A stretch of 38,687 nucleotides of DNA from NCBI RefSeq assembly GCF_000317595.1, contig NZ_AEJC01000580.1:1-38687 (forward strand), read 5' to 3'. The notes under the pieces are model-generated. The model was not told the DNA's origin. It searched no databases and worked only from the letters and a program-made list of their open reading frames with translations. Source of the stretch: Streptomyces ipomoeae 91-03 (GTDB taxonomy: Bacteria; Actinomycetota; Actinomycetes; Streptomycetales; Streptomycetaceae). Position 1 is the stretch's first letter. Each line of letters starts with the position of its first letter. Made by a program: the position numbers and the translations under genes. Of the stretch, positions 24,049-31,055 are shown piece by piece.

Positions 24049-26327
24049 CGGGTCACCTCCCCGGCCAGTTCACGGCTGAGCGCGGCGATGTTCCGTTCGG
24101 AGAGCAGGTCCGTCATGGGTACGTCCAGGTCCAGCCGCTCCAGGATCTGGTACTGCATCGCCACCGCCTGCAGCGAGGACGCGCCGAGCTCCCGCAGCGT
24201 CTTGTCCGCCACCACCGCCTCCGCCGGCAGGCCGAGCGTGCTGCGGACCAGGTCGGCGAACCAGGGCAGCGGGTCCGGTGCGGTTTCGGACGGTTCGGGG
24301 GGTGCCGACTCGGCGGCGAGGGAGGGTGCCGGTTCGGCGGCGAGGGGGCGTGCCGGTTCGGCGGCGAAGAAGGTCTGCCCGGTCAGGTCGAGCGTGGTTC
24401 CGGCTGGTATCAGGTCCACGGTGGACGGCCATGGGGGTTCGCTCTCGCCGAGCAGGGCGGCGAGACGTGCCGCGAAGCGCGGCATGACCGGTGTGGCGAC
24501 CCTGGACAGCAGGCGCGCCGCCGCCAGTTCCAGTGCCATCGCCGTGCGGTTCTCCGACTGCCATCCGGGCGCGCCGAGGAGCACCTCCTCGCGCTCGGCG
24601 AACGCGCGCGCGTCGGTGACGATGCCCTCCAGTTCGGCGGTGGCCGCCCGCAGGGAGAACCCGTCCTGGCCAAGGTGCGCGGTCACGGCCGACAGCCGCC
24701 TGCCGAGCCGGGCGTAGAACGCGGTGTGCTCGGGAGTCCAGATCCCGGCGTCCGGCACCACGCCGTCGAACCGTGTTTTCAGGCGGTGGCCGAGGTCGTC
24801 GAGCCAGCCCTGCCAGCCGTCGATGAGCACCTCGCGCACCGTGGCGGTGTAGGCCTCCCGCTCGAAGTTGGTCCGCTCACCCTCCGGGCGGGTGCGGGAG
24901 AGGTAGAACCGGACCGCGTCCACCGTCTGCGGCGAGAGGATCTCCTTGCCCCACACCGCGTGTCGCCGGCTGGTGGAGAACTTCTGGTTGTCCAGCAGAT
25001 AGAACTCGTTGACGTGGTAGTCGATGTCCGGCTCCCAGTCGGGGAAGGCCAGCCCGTACAGCACCGGGTAGAGGATCGCGTGGTAGAAGCTGTTGTCGTA
25101 GCCGAAGAAGTGGACGATCTTCCAGTCCTGTTCCGGTTTGTCGGCCTGCCATGTCTCGCCGAGCCGGGCGCCGAGCCGCGCGATGCCGTGCAGGAAGCCG
25201 TACGACATCTCCGGCCATACCCAGATCACCTGGTCGTCGGTGTCGCGCGGGGGCACACCCCATTGCGCGGGGTGGCTCAGTGGCAGGTCGAGGGTCTCCC
25301 GTGCGAAGACCCGCTCGGCCAGTTCGCGCAGCCGGGCGGGGACCCGGCCGAGCCGGTGGTGCCGGGCGACGGCCTCGCGGAATTCATGGAGCGGCAGGGC
25401 GTACCGGGACAGACTGCCCGCCCGCGCCGAGTCGGAGATCCGGCTGCGCGCCTCGACGAGGTCGGAGGCGATGTTGGGCTCGCCGCACTCCTCGCAGATG
25501 TTGCCGTTGGCGGCGGCCTCGCAGGACGGGCAGGTTCCGGTCACATCGACCTCGTAGAGGTAACGGCCCGTCTCCCCGTCGAACAGTGCGGGCAGTTCAC
25601 GCCGGGCGACCTTGCCCGTTGTCTCCAGTGCGGCGAAGAAGTCGCGCAGGCCCTCGCGGTAGTCGGCGTCCGTGCTGGTCACCGTGAACTGGTCGGGACG
25701 GATGTCCATCAGTTCGAGCGTCCTCGCGATCTCGGCGCCGTAGTGGGAGGCGATCCGCTCGGGTGTGCTCCCCTCTTGTGTCGCCTGGGCGACGACGTAG
25801 CTCTGGTAGTCGTCGCTGCCGGTCAGGTGCCAGGCCCGTGTCCCGTTCATCCGCTGGAACCGGACGAACGCGTCCGCGCCGAGGTACGGCCCGGACAGGT
25901 GTCCGAGGTGCAGGTCGCCGTTGGGGGTGGGCGGGGTGGAGAAGACGAACACCGGCCGTTCCGTGAAGCGCCGCCGGCCGGTACGCGCGGCCGTCTCGGC
26001 CGCGTGCCGGGGCTCACGCCAATAGCACGTCACGAACACGATGTCGGTGTCACCGGTGTTGTCGATGACGTGCGTCTCGAACGGGTCGAACTTGACGACC
26101 GTGCCCGGCCCCACCGGATGCCGGGCGCCGTCCACCACGATCTCGCCGCTGCCGGACACGATGACGAACATCTCGATCTCGTCGTGCTGATGAGCGTCGG
26201 AACGCCTGCCCGGCGGTACCCGGCCCCAGCTCGCGCCCAGCCCGACGACTCCGGGCAAGTCGATCGTGCTCATGTCTATTCCGAAGGCATCGCTGAGCGT
26301 CACGGGGTCGAAGGTGTCGATCCTCAT
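24045..26327 (-). CDS. Cupin - MetRS-like hydrazine synthetase fused to a C-terminal carrier domain
   Basis: 760 residues in three parts. (1) Cupin, 1-105: metal-ligand candidates His46, His48, Glu52 (DAHQHDEIEMF) and His86. (2) MetRS-like class I core, about 125-640: PNGDLHLGH (HIGH motif), a four-Cys knuckle (Cys266, 269, 278, 281) and KFSTS at 449-453 for KMSKS. (3) After an Ala/Pro/Glu linker with repeated AAEPA, a carrier domain, 685-758, with Ser718 in LGASSL. Cupin/MetRS proteins (Spb40 of s56-p1, Tri28 of triacsin) join N6-hydroxylysine to an amino acid, forming an N-N bond. The immediate neighbours encode the hydroxylase and FAD oxidase of that pathway. The fused carrier is unusual; it could hold the amino acid or hydrazino product. 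The ATG at 26327 overlaps the oxidase stop (TGATG), with AAGGGAG upstream; a longer reading to 26999 lies inside the oxidase gene. Confidence 0.9.
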   Translation of the reverse strand: MRIDTFDPVTLSDAFGIDMSTIDLPGVVGLGASWGRVPPGRRSDAHQHDEIEMFVIVSGSGEIVVDGARHPVGPGTVVKFDPFETHVIDNTGDTDIVFVTCYWREPRHAAETAARTGRRRFTERPVFVFSTPPTPNGDLHLGHLSGPYLGADAFVRFQRMNGTRAWHLTGSDDYQSYVVAQATQEGSTPERIASHYGAEIARTLELMDIRPDQFTVTSTDADYREGLRDFFAALETTGKVARRELPALFDGETGRYLYEVDVTGTCPSCEAAANGNICEECGEPNIASDLVEARSRISDSARAGSLSRYALPLHEFREAVARHHRLGRVPARLRELAERVFARETLDLPLSHPAQWGVPPRDTDDQVIWVWPEMSYGFLHGIARLGARLGETWQADKPEQDWKIVHFFGYDNSFYHAILYPVLYGLAFPDWEPDIDYHVNEFYLLDNQKFSTSRRHAVWGKEILSPQTVDAVRFYLSRTRPEGERTNFEREAYTATVREVLIDGWQGWLDDLGHRLKTRFDGVVPDAGIWTPEHTAFYARLGRRLSAVTAHLGQDGFSLRAATAELEGIVTDARAFAEREEVLLGAPGWQSENRTAMALELAAARLLSRVATPVMPRFAARLAALLGESEPPWPSTVDLIPAGTTLDLTGQTFFAAEPARPLAAEPAPSLAAESAPPEPSETAPDPLPWFADLVRSTLGLPAEAVVADKTLRELGASSLQAVAMQYQILERLDLDVPMTDLLSERNIAALSRELAGEVTR

Positions 26328-27391
26328 CACAGGCTCCCTTTCACGCTCGGTTCGAACAGCCGGACGGCCTCGGCCGCGATGGCCGGGGCGAGGCGGTAGC
26401 CGGATCCGCCCGCCGCGCCGGCGAACACCACCCGGCCGGCCGGATCGAGCCGGCGCAGCAGCGGCCGGCGGGACACGCTGTAGGCGTCGCAGAAGACGCG
26501 CCCGGCTGTGCAGCGCGACGCGAGCGCGGGCGCGTAACGGCTCAGGAAGGCGCGAGCCTGCTCCACGTCGTGCGCGTCGAGACCGGTGCCGACCCGGTCG
26601 GGGTCGACGTCCCAGTCCTGGCAGGTGTAGCTGAACAGCCAGTGGCCCCGGTGGGCCAGAGGAAGCAGGAAGGCGTCCTCGTCGTGGAAGACGACCGCCC
26701 GGTCGGACTCGTCCGCGGGGTGGTCGATGTGCAGGGCGACGATCTTCTTGACACGTGCCTCCAGCGGCGCCACCGGATCGGCCCATGCGGGCTCGGCCAG
26801 CCATGGTCCCGGTGCGAGCACCGCACGGTCGACGGCCAGCCGCTCGCCCGTGCCGAGCGACAGCCGCACCCCATGTGCGCTCGGCTCCAGCGCGGTGACG
26901 CGGACGCCCTCCCGCACGTTGACGTAGGGGCGCAGACCGGTGACGAGCGTCTGGACCAGACGGTGCACATCCGCGTAGTGCGCGCCCCTGATGTCCCACA
27001 GCGACATGCCGTGCGGCAGACGCACCGGCGCACCGCAGACGGTCGGCACGGCCTGGGCGTCGGCCCGCTGGATCGGCTCGGTGTAGATCCTTTCCAGCTC
27101 CTCCCGGTCGGCCCGGGACACCATCGACATGCCGACCGGGTGGATCGGCACGGTGGGCTGGTCCGCCTTGAGTTTTTCGTAGAACTCCTGGCTGTAGCCG
27201 GACATCCGGCGCACCCGCTCATCGGCGCCGCGCGGGAAGTGCAGTCCGGCCGAGCGTCTGCTGGCGCCGCAGCCGACGGCGTCCCGGTCGAGGAGCAGCA
27301 CCGTGCTCGCCGGGTGCTCGTGGACGATGTGCCGGGCCACCAGGCAGCCGATGATGCCTCCGCCGATCACCGCGACCGTGCCCAGGTCCAT
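26327..27391 (-). CDS. FAD-dependent oxidase, DAO family (hydrazino-acid-releasing enzyme)
   Basis: A 354-residue DAO/glycine-oxidase-like flavoprotein. The N-terminal dinucleotide fold VAVIGGGIIGCLVARHIV is followed by LLLDRDAVGCGASRRSAG, and the C-terminal FAD contact is VVFAGAAGGSGYRLAPAIAA. In the hydrazinoacetic acid pathway (Spb39 for s56-p1, the homologous triacsin enzyme) such an oxidase acts on the N-N-linked lysine adduct. It oxidises the lysine-side C-N bond, freeing the hydrazino acid and aminoadipate semialdehyde. Its gene lies between the N-hydroxylase (one-base gap) and the hydrazine synthetase (one-base overlap), which fixes the assignment better than sequence alone. It could otherwise be an ordinary amine oxidase. 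Confidence 0.87.
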   Translation of the reverse strand: MDLGTVAVIGGGIIGCLVARHIVHEHPASTVLLLDRDAVGCGASRRSAGLHFPRGADERVRRMSGYSQEFYEKLKADQPTVPIHPVGMSMVSRADREELERIYTEPIQRADAQAVPTVCGAPVRLPHGMSLWDIRGAHYADVHRLVQTLVTGLRPYVNVREGVRVTALEPSAHGVRLSLGTGERLAVDRAVLAPGPWLAEPAWADPVAPLEARVKKIVALHIDHPADESDRAVVFHDEDAFLLPLAHRGHWLFSYTCQDWDVDPDRVGTGLDAHDVEQARAFLSRYAPALASRCTAGRVFCDAYSVSRRPLLRRLDPAGRVVFAGAAGGSGYRLAPAIAAEAVRLFEPSVKGSL

Positions 27392-27392
27392 G

Positions 27393-28697
27393 TCATGCCC
27401 TCCTTCGCAGCTCGCCGTCCTGATGTGCCTCGTCCGCCCACTCCACGAAGGACGACAGCTGCTCTTCCCGCTGTACGCCGCGCAGCCGGTCGACGATGCG
27501 CTGGCTGCGCCACGCCAGCAGGCTCAGGTTCTTGTCGGCGAGGCCGCGCTGTGCCGGGGTCGCGTTCTGGATGAAGATGTTGCGGTCGGCCGGGCCGTCC
27601 CAGCGCACCGCGAAGTCCCGGTCCACCCGGTACTCGCCGCTGTCACGGTCGAGCCGGTCCGCCAGGGGGGCGAGCACGTCCAGCGGTCCGGTGCGGAAGC
27701 CGGTCGCCCAGATGATCACGTCGGCCGTCACGTGCTGCGGTGCGCCGGGCCGGTCGTTGTCGGCCACGGTCAGCTCCCACTCGGCACCGGCCCCGGCCAC
27801 GCCCGTGATCTCCCGGTTGGGGTACAGCCTGATCAGGCCGGGCGAGCGCGCGATGAACCGGTGGTGGTAGGTCCGCTGGTAGATCGCACGCAGCGTCGGC
27901 TCCGAGATGCCGTCGCTGGACAGGACGTTCTCCTGGTTGATCCGTCGGCGGGCGGCACCGTCCAGGCCGTAGAAGTACTCCGAATAGCAGGGCATGTAGA
28001 AGTCGTTGGTGAACGGCGAGTCGTCGATCGGCAGGAAGTTGCGGCGCCGGGAGAACCACGACACCCGGCCGGGCAGTTCGCCGCCCTCGCGGGAGATCAG
28101 GTCGAGGAACGCCTCGGCTCCCGACTGCCCGCCGCCCACCACGACGACGCGTTTGCCGCCGAGGCCGACGGCTTTGTCGACGAAGTCGCAGACATGGAAC
28201 TGGCTGGGTGAGTTCCAGCCCTGACCGGCCGGTGGGATCCACGGCCGGCTGCCGACGGCCACGGCGATGTTGTCCGCGGTGAGCACCCGGTCGTCGGTGC
28301 GCACCCTGAACACGCCGTCGAAGTCGACGGACCGCACCTCCTCTCCGAACACGATGTTCTTCATGCGCCAGCTGGCCCACTCCAGGTAGTTGCGGAACTC
28401 CTGCCGCGGCACGGCGTCGAACCGGGCGTTGACGAAGTGGTAGATCCGCCCTTGGTCGTGCAGATAGTTCAGGAAGGAGAACCTGCTGGTCGGATCGGCC
28501 AGGCTGACCAGGTCCTTCAGCACCGGCACCTGGAGCGTGGTGCCGGGGATCTGCTGGCCGTCGTGCCAGCTGAAGGCTTCCTTGCGGTCGAGGAACAGGC
28601 TGGGCAGGTCGCGGTGCGGATACAGCAGCGCGGCCAGGCTGAGATTGGCCGGGCCCGCTCCGATGCCGAGTACACCGAAATGGTTCTTGTCGGTCAT
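27393..28697 (-). CDS. L-lysine N6-monooxygenase (NADPH, FAD)
   Basis: A 434-residue class B flavin N-hydroxylase of the lysine/ornithine family (IucD/PvdA type). FAD motif GIGAGPANLSLA at residues 11-22, substrate/FAD region IPGTTLQVPVLKDLVSLADP, NADPH motif VVVVGGGQSGAEAFLDL and ATGFRTG near the C-terminus. It converts lysine (or ornithine) to the N-hydroxy form. These enzymes occur in siderophore pathways, but here the next two genes encode the hydrazine-forming partners and no hydroxamate acylase is present. The role is therefore most likely supply of N6-hydroxylysine for N-N bond formation. The ATG at 28697 overlaps the stop of a 26-aa ORF (ATGA). That ORF has a TTA codon, so translation of this enzyme may be coupled to bldA. 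Confidence 0.9.
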   Translation of the reverse strand: MTDKNHFGVLGIGAGPANLSLAALLYPHRDLPSLFLDRKEAFSWHDGQQIPGTTLQVPVLKDLVSLADPTSRFSFLNYLHDQGRIYHFVNARFDAVPRQEFRNYLEWASWRMKNIVFGEEVRSVDFDGVFRVRTDDRVLTADNIAVAVGSRPWIPPAGQGWNSPSQFHVCDFVDKAVGLGGKRVVVVGGGQSGAEAFLDLISREGGELPGRVSWFSRRRNFLPIDDSPFTNDFYMPCYSEYFYGLDGAARRRINQENVLSSDGISEPTLRAIYQRTYHHRFIARSPGLIRLYPNREITGVAGAGAEWELTVADNDRPGAPQHVTADVIIWATGFRTGPLDVLAPLADRLDRDSGEYRVDRDFAVRWDGPADRNIFIQNATPAQRGLADKNLSLLAWRSQRIVDRLRGVQREEQLSSFVEWADEAHQDGELRRRA

Positions 28698-28774
28698 GGT
28701 GCGACGCCCTCGTTTCCGGTCGCCTCGCTTCGTGCGGTGCCGCGGACCTCGTGCCTGAGCCGTAATCGGGTCAT
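28694..28774 (-). CDS. 26-aa ORF with a TTA codon bridging P450 and lysine hydroxylase genes
   Basis: Complete ORF: its ATG overlaps the P450 stop (ATGA) and its TGA overlaps the start of the lysine monooxygenase gene (ATGA). It begins MTRLRLRHEV and ends GTARSEATGNEGVAP. Codon 4 is TTA, the codon read by bldA tRNA and very rare in Streptomyces. With stop-start overlap at both ends, a ribosome must translate it to reach the hydroxylase by coupling. It is therefore a good candidate for a translational switch, a genuine tiny protein, or both. Its C-terminus resembles that of the 27-aa ORF at 18900-18983. Confidence 0.5.
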   Translation of the reverse strand: MTRLRLRHEVRGTARSEATGNEGVAP

Positions 28775-29877
28775 CTGAACTGCCCTTTCAGGACGGGGAT
28801 GCGGGCGTTGGGCGAGGGCCGGTAGCCCTCGTGGGACGGGGTTCCGGTCACCGTGGCGGCCACGCCGACGGTCATCGCGACGGCCAGGGCGTGACCGGGG
28901 CATCGGTGCGTGCCCCGGCCGAAGGTGAACACCTGGGGGTCCACCCGACCCGGGCGGAACACCTGCGGATCGGGGTTGGCCAGGGGGTCGCGGTTGGCCG
29001 CGGCGAGCAGCAGCAGGATCACCGAACCCGCCGGGACGCGGTGGCCGGCGATGGTGGTCGTGTCCGCCACGAACCGGCGGGTGTTCTGGATGGGCGCGTC
29101 GTGCCGGACCACCTCGGCGACGAAGGCCGTGAGATCGTCCGGCCGGCCGTGGCGGGCCAGCGCGAGCAGCGTGTTGCCGACGAGCCCGGCTGTGGCGTCG
29201 TAGGTCTGCGAGAGCAGGCCGATCACATTGGCCAGCAGTGGAGCGCTCTCTCGTCGGCCGTGGCGCGCGGTCAGCCGGACCAACTCGCCGATCAGGCCAC
29301 CGTGCCCGGCATGCAGGTGCGGGCCGAGCAGGTCGAGCAGGCGCGCCGCCGCGGTGGCCGCGGCTGCCTGGTCCTCGGGGGTGGCCGAGGCGGGGACGCA
29401 GCGGACGAACTCGCCGATGAGCCGGGCCGCCTCGGCGGGAACGTCCCTGTCGAGGCCGAGCACCGCGGCCATCACCCGTGCGGGCAGCCCGAACTGGAGG
29501 TCCGTCCAGTCGGTGGCCCGGTCCGCCTCGTCCGCGGCGAGCGCGACGACCCGCTCCTCGGTGACCGTGTCGAGCGCCGCGAGCAGTACCCGCTTGCGCT
29601 GTGTCTGGGGGGCGCCGTCGGTCATCCGGACCAGATCGCCGAAGACGTCACCGGCCGGCGTGCCGAGGATGCCGCGCGGCACGGGTTCGGTTCTCGGCCG
29701 GACGCGGCAGGCCGGATGGGTGAGCACCTCGGACACCGCGGCAGCGCCGGCCGCCACCCACAACCCGCTGGGGGCGTCGTGGCCGAAGGGCCGGTCGGCC
29801 ACCAGATCGGCGTAGAACGGATACGGGTCGGGGTGGGCCGCCGCCGTGCCGGGTGTCAGGGGACGTGGTCGCGTCAT
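28771..29877 (-). CDS. Cytochrome P450, short form
   Basis: A 368-residue P450, shorter than most bacterial P450s (about 400). The haem motif is FGRGTHRCPGHALAVAM near residue 330, the K-helix ExxR is in AEVVRHDAPIQN, and the I-helix region has LLSQTYDATAGLVGN, with YDAT in place of AGxDT. The N-terminus lacks the first strands of longer P450s, starting MTRPRPLTPGTAAAHPDPYP. The ATG at 29877 overlaps the dehydrogenase stop (ATGA). Its position between the dehydrogenase and the hydrazine-forming genes suggests action on an N-N intermediate or on the thiazoline, but this is inference. No ferredoxin gene is present. Confidence 0.87.
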   Translation of the reverse strand: MTRPRPLTPGTAAAHPDPYPFYADLVADRPFGHDAPSGLWVAAGAAAVSEVLTHPACRVRPRTEPVPRGILGTPAGDVFGDLVRMTDGAPQTQRKRVLLAALDTVTEERVVALAADEADRATDWTDLQFGLPARVMAAVLGLDRDVPAEAARLIGEFVRCVPASATPEDQAAAATAAARLLDLLGPHLHAGHGGLIGELVRLTARHGRRESAPLLANVIGLLSQTYDATAGLVGNTLLALARHGRPDDLTAFVAEVVRHDAPIQNTRRFVADTTTIAGHRVPAGSVILLLLAAANRDPLANPDPQVFRPGRVDPQVFTFGRGTHRCPGHALAVAMTVGVAATVTGTPSHEGYRPSPNARIPVLKGQFR

Positions 29878-31055
29878 GATGCCCCTCGTTGGGTCCGGTG
29901 CGGGTCGATCGCCGCCGCGATGATCGCCTGCTGCACTTCCGAGGAGCCCTCGTAGATCCGCAGTGACCGGATCTGCCGGTACAGCCGCTCCGGCAGGCTG
30001 TCGCGGACCAGTCCGGCGGCGCCGAAGATCTGCACGGCGCTGTCGACGATCTGCTGAGCGGCCTCGGTGGCATGGAGCTTGGCCACCGCGGAGTGCCGGG
30101 GACTGCCGGGGCCGTCGTGGTCGATCTCCCAGGCCGCCCGTGCCACCAGCAGTGCGGCCGCGTCCAGCTTGACCTCCATGTCGGCGAAGGCGGCGCGCAC
30201 GGTGGCCAGGTCGAACAGCTTCCCGCCCAGCATGGGCCGCTCCCGTGCTCGGGCCAGGGCCGCGTCGGCGGCCCGGCGGGCGAAGCCGAGTGCGGCGGCG
30301 CCTACGGTCACGCGGAACCGGTCCAGCACCTCCATCGCGATGGCGAAGCCACCGCCGCGCCTGCCGAGCACTGCCTCTTCCGGCAGCGCGCAGTCGTCGA
30401 AGACGAGATGGCCGAGCGCCCGCGGGGCGATCATCGGCACCGGCTCGACACGCAGGCCGGGCGTCGTCGCGGGCACCAGGAACGCGGTGAGTCCGAACGC
30501 GCCCGGCCCCGGGCCGGTGCGCGCGATCACCGTGTACACATCGGCGATTCCCGCGTGGGCGATCCATGCCTTGTCGCCGTTGAGCACCCAGCCGGTCCCG
30601 GTCTCGCGCGCCTGGAGCCCGATGGCGGCGACGTCCGAACCCGCCGCCTGTTCCGACACCGCGAACGCCGCGCACAGGGTGCCCGCGGCCAGTCCCGGCA
30701 GATACCGGCGGCGCTGGTCGTCGGTTCCGAAACGGCGGATCGGGGTGGCCGCCAGGGCCTGGATGGAGAAGGTGTAGTCGGCGAGATCGTCGGCGTACGC
30801 CAGTGCCTCACGTGCCAGGCACAGCGCTCGGAAGTCGTCGGTGCGGGAGTCGAGGAACGCCAGCCGGCCCGCGTCACCGAGCGCACGCAGGACGCGCGGT
30901 CCGACCGCCTCAGGATCCCCGGCGCCGACGAACACCTGCCTGTGTTCGTCGCACCAGGTCACCAGGCGCCGGGCCAGGTCGCGGTGGTGGTCCTCGTACA
31001 GGGGCAGCGCGAGGATGCGCGTGTCGAAGGTGCTGGGGAGCGTGGCCGTGGTCAT
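29874..31055 (-). CDS. Acyl-CoA dehydrogenase-like flavoenzyme
   Basis: A 393-residue member of the acyl-CoA dehydrogenase family. Signature 1 is CAAFAVSEQAAGSDVAAIGL and the FAD/substrate segment is LNGDKAWIAHAGIADVYTVI. The C-terminal end is RIYEGSSEVQQAIIAAAID, where the catalytic glutamate usually lies in IYEGxxE. In azaserine biosynthesis (from memory) an enzyme of this kind oxidises carrier-bound hydrazinoacetyl to the hydrazone; a similar C-N dehydrogenation is the most attractive role here. The enzyme could instead desaturate an acyl chain or aromatise the thiazoline. The ATG overlaps the diiron-oxidase stop (TGATG). Confidence 0.88.
   Translation of the reverse strand: MTTATLPSTFDTRILALPLYEDHHRDLARRLVTWCDEHRQVFVGAGDPEAVGPRVLRALGDAGRLAFLDSRTDDFRALCLAREALAYADDLADYTFSIQALAATPIRRFGTDDQRRRYLPGLAAGTLCAAFAVSEQAAGSDVAAIGLQARETGTGWVLNGDKAWIAHAGIADVYTVIARTGPGPGAFGLTAFLVPATTPGLRVEPVPMIAPRALGHLVFDDCALPEEAVLGRRGGGFAIAMEVLDRFRVTVGAAALGFARRAADAALARARERPMLGGKLFDLATVRAAFADMEVKLDAAALLVARAAWEIDHDGPGSPRHSAVAKLHATEAAQQIVDSAVQIFGAAGLVRDSLPERLYRQIRSLRIYEGSSEVQQAIIAAAIDPHRTQRGAS

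Noticed and set aside
24045..26327. Reading the MetRS-like region as a second, resistance-type methionyl-tRNA synthetase.
   Set aside because: It is fused to a cupin and a carrier domain, the KMSKS lysine is replaced (KFSTS), and its neighbours are the lysine hydroxylase and DAO oxidase of hydrazine pathways.
20731..28697. A hydroxamate siderophore cluster (lysine N-hydroxylase plus Cy-type NRPS).
   Set aside because: No hydroxylysine acyltransferase, siderophore transporter or reductase is present, and the hydroxylase is coupled to hydrazine-forming genes instead.
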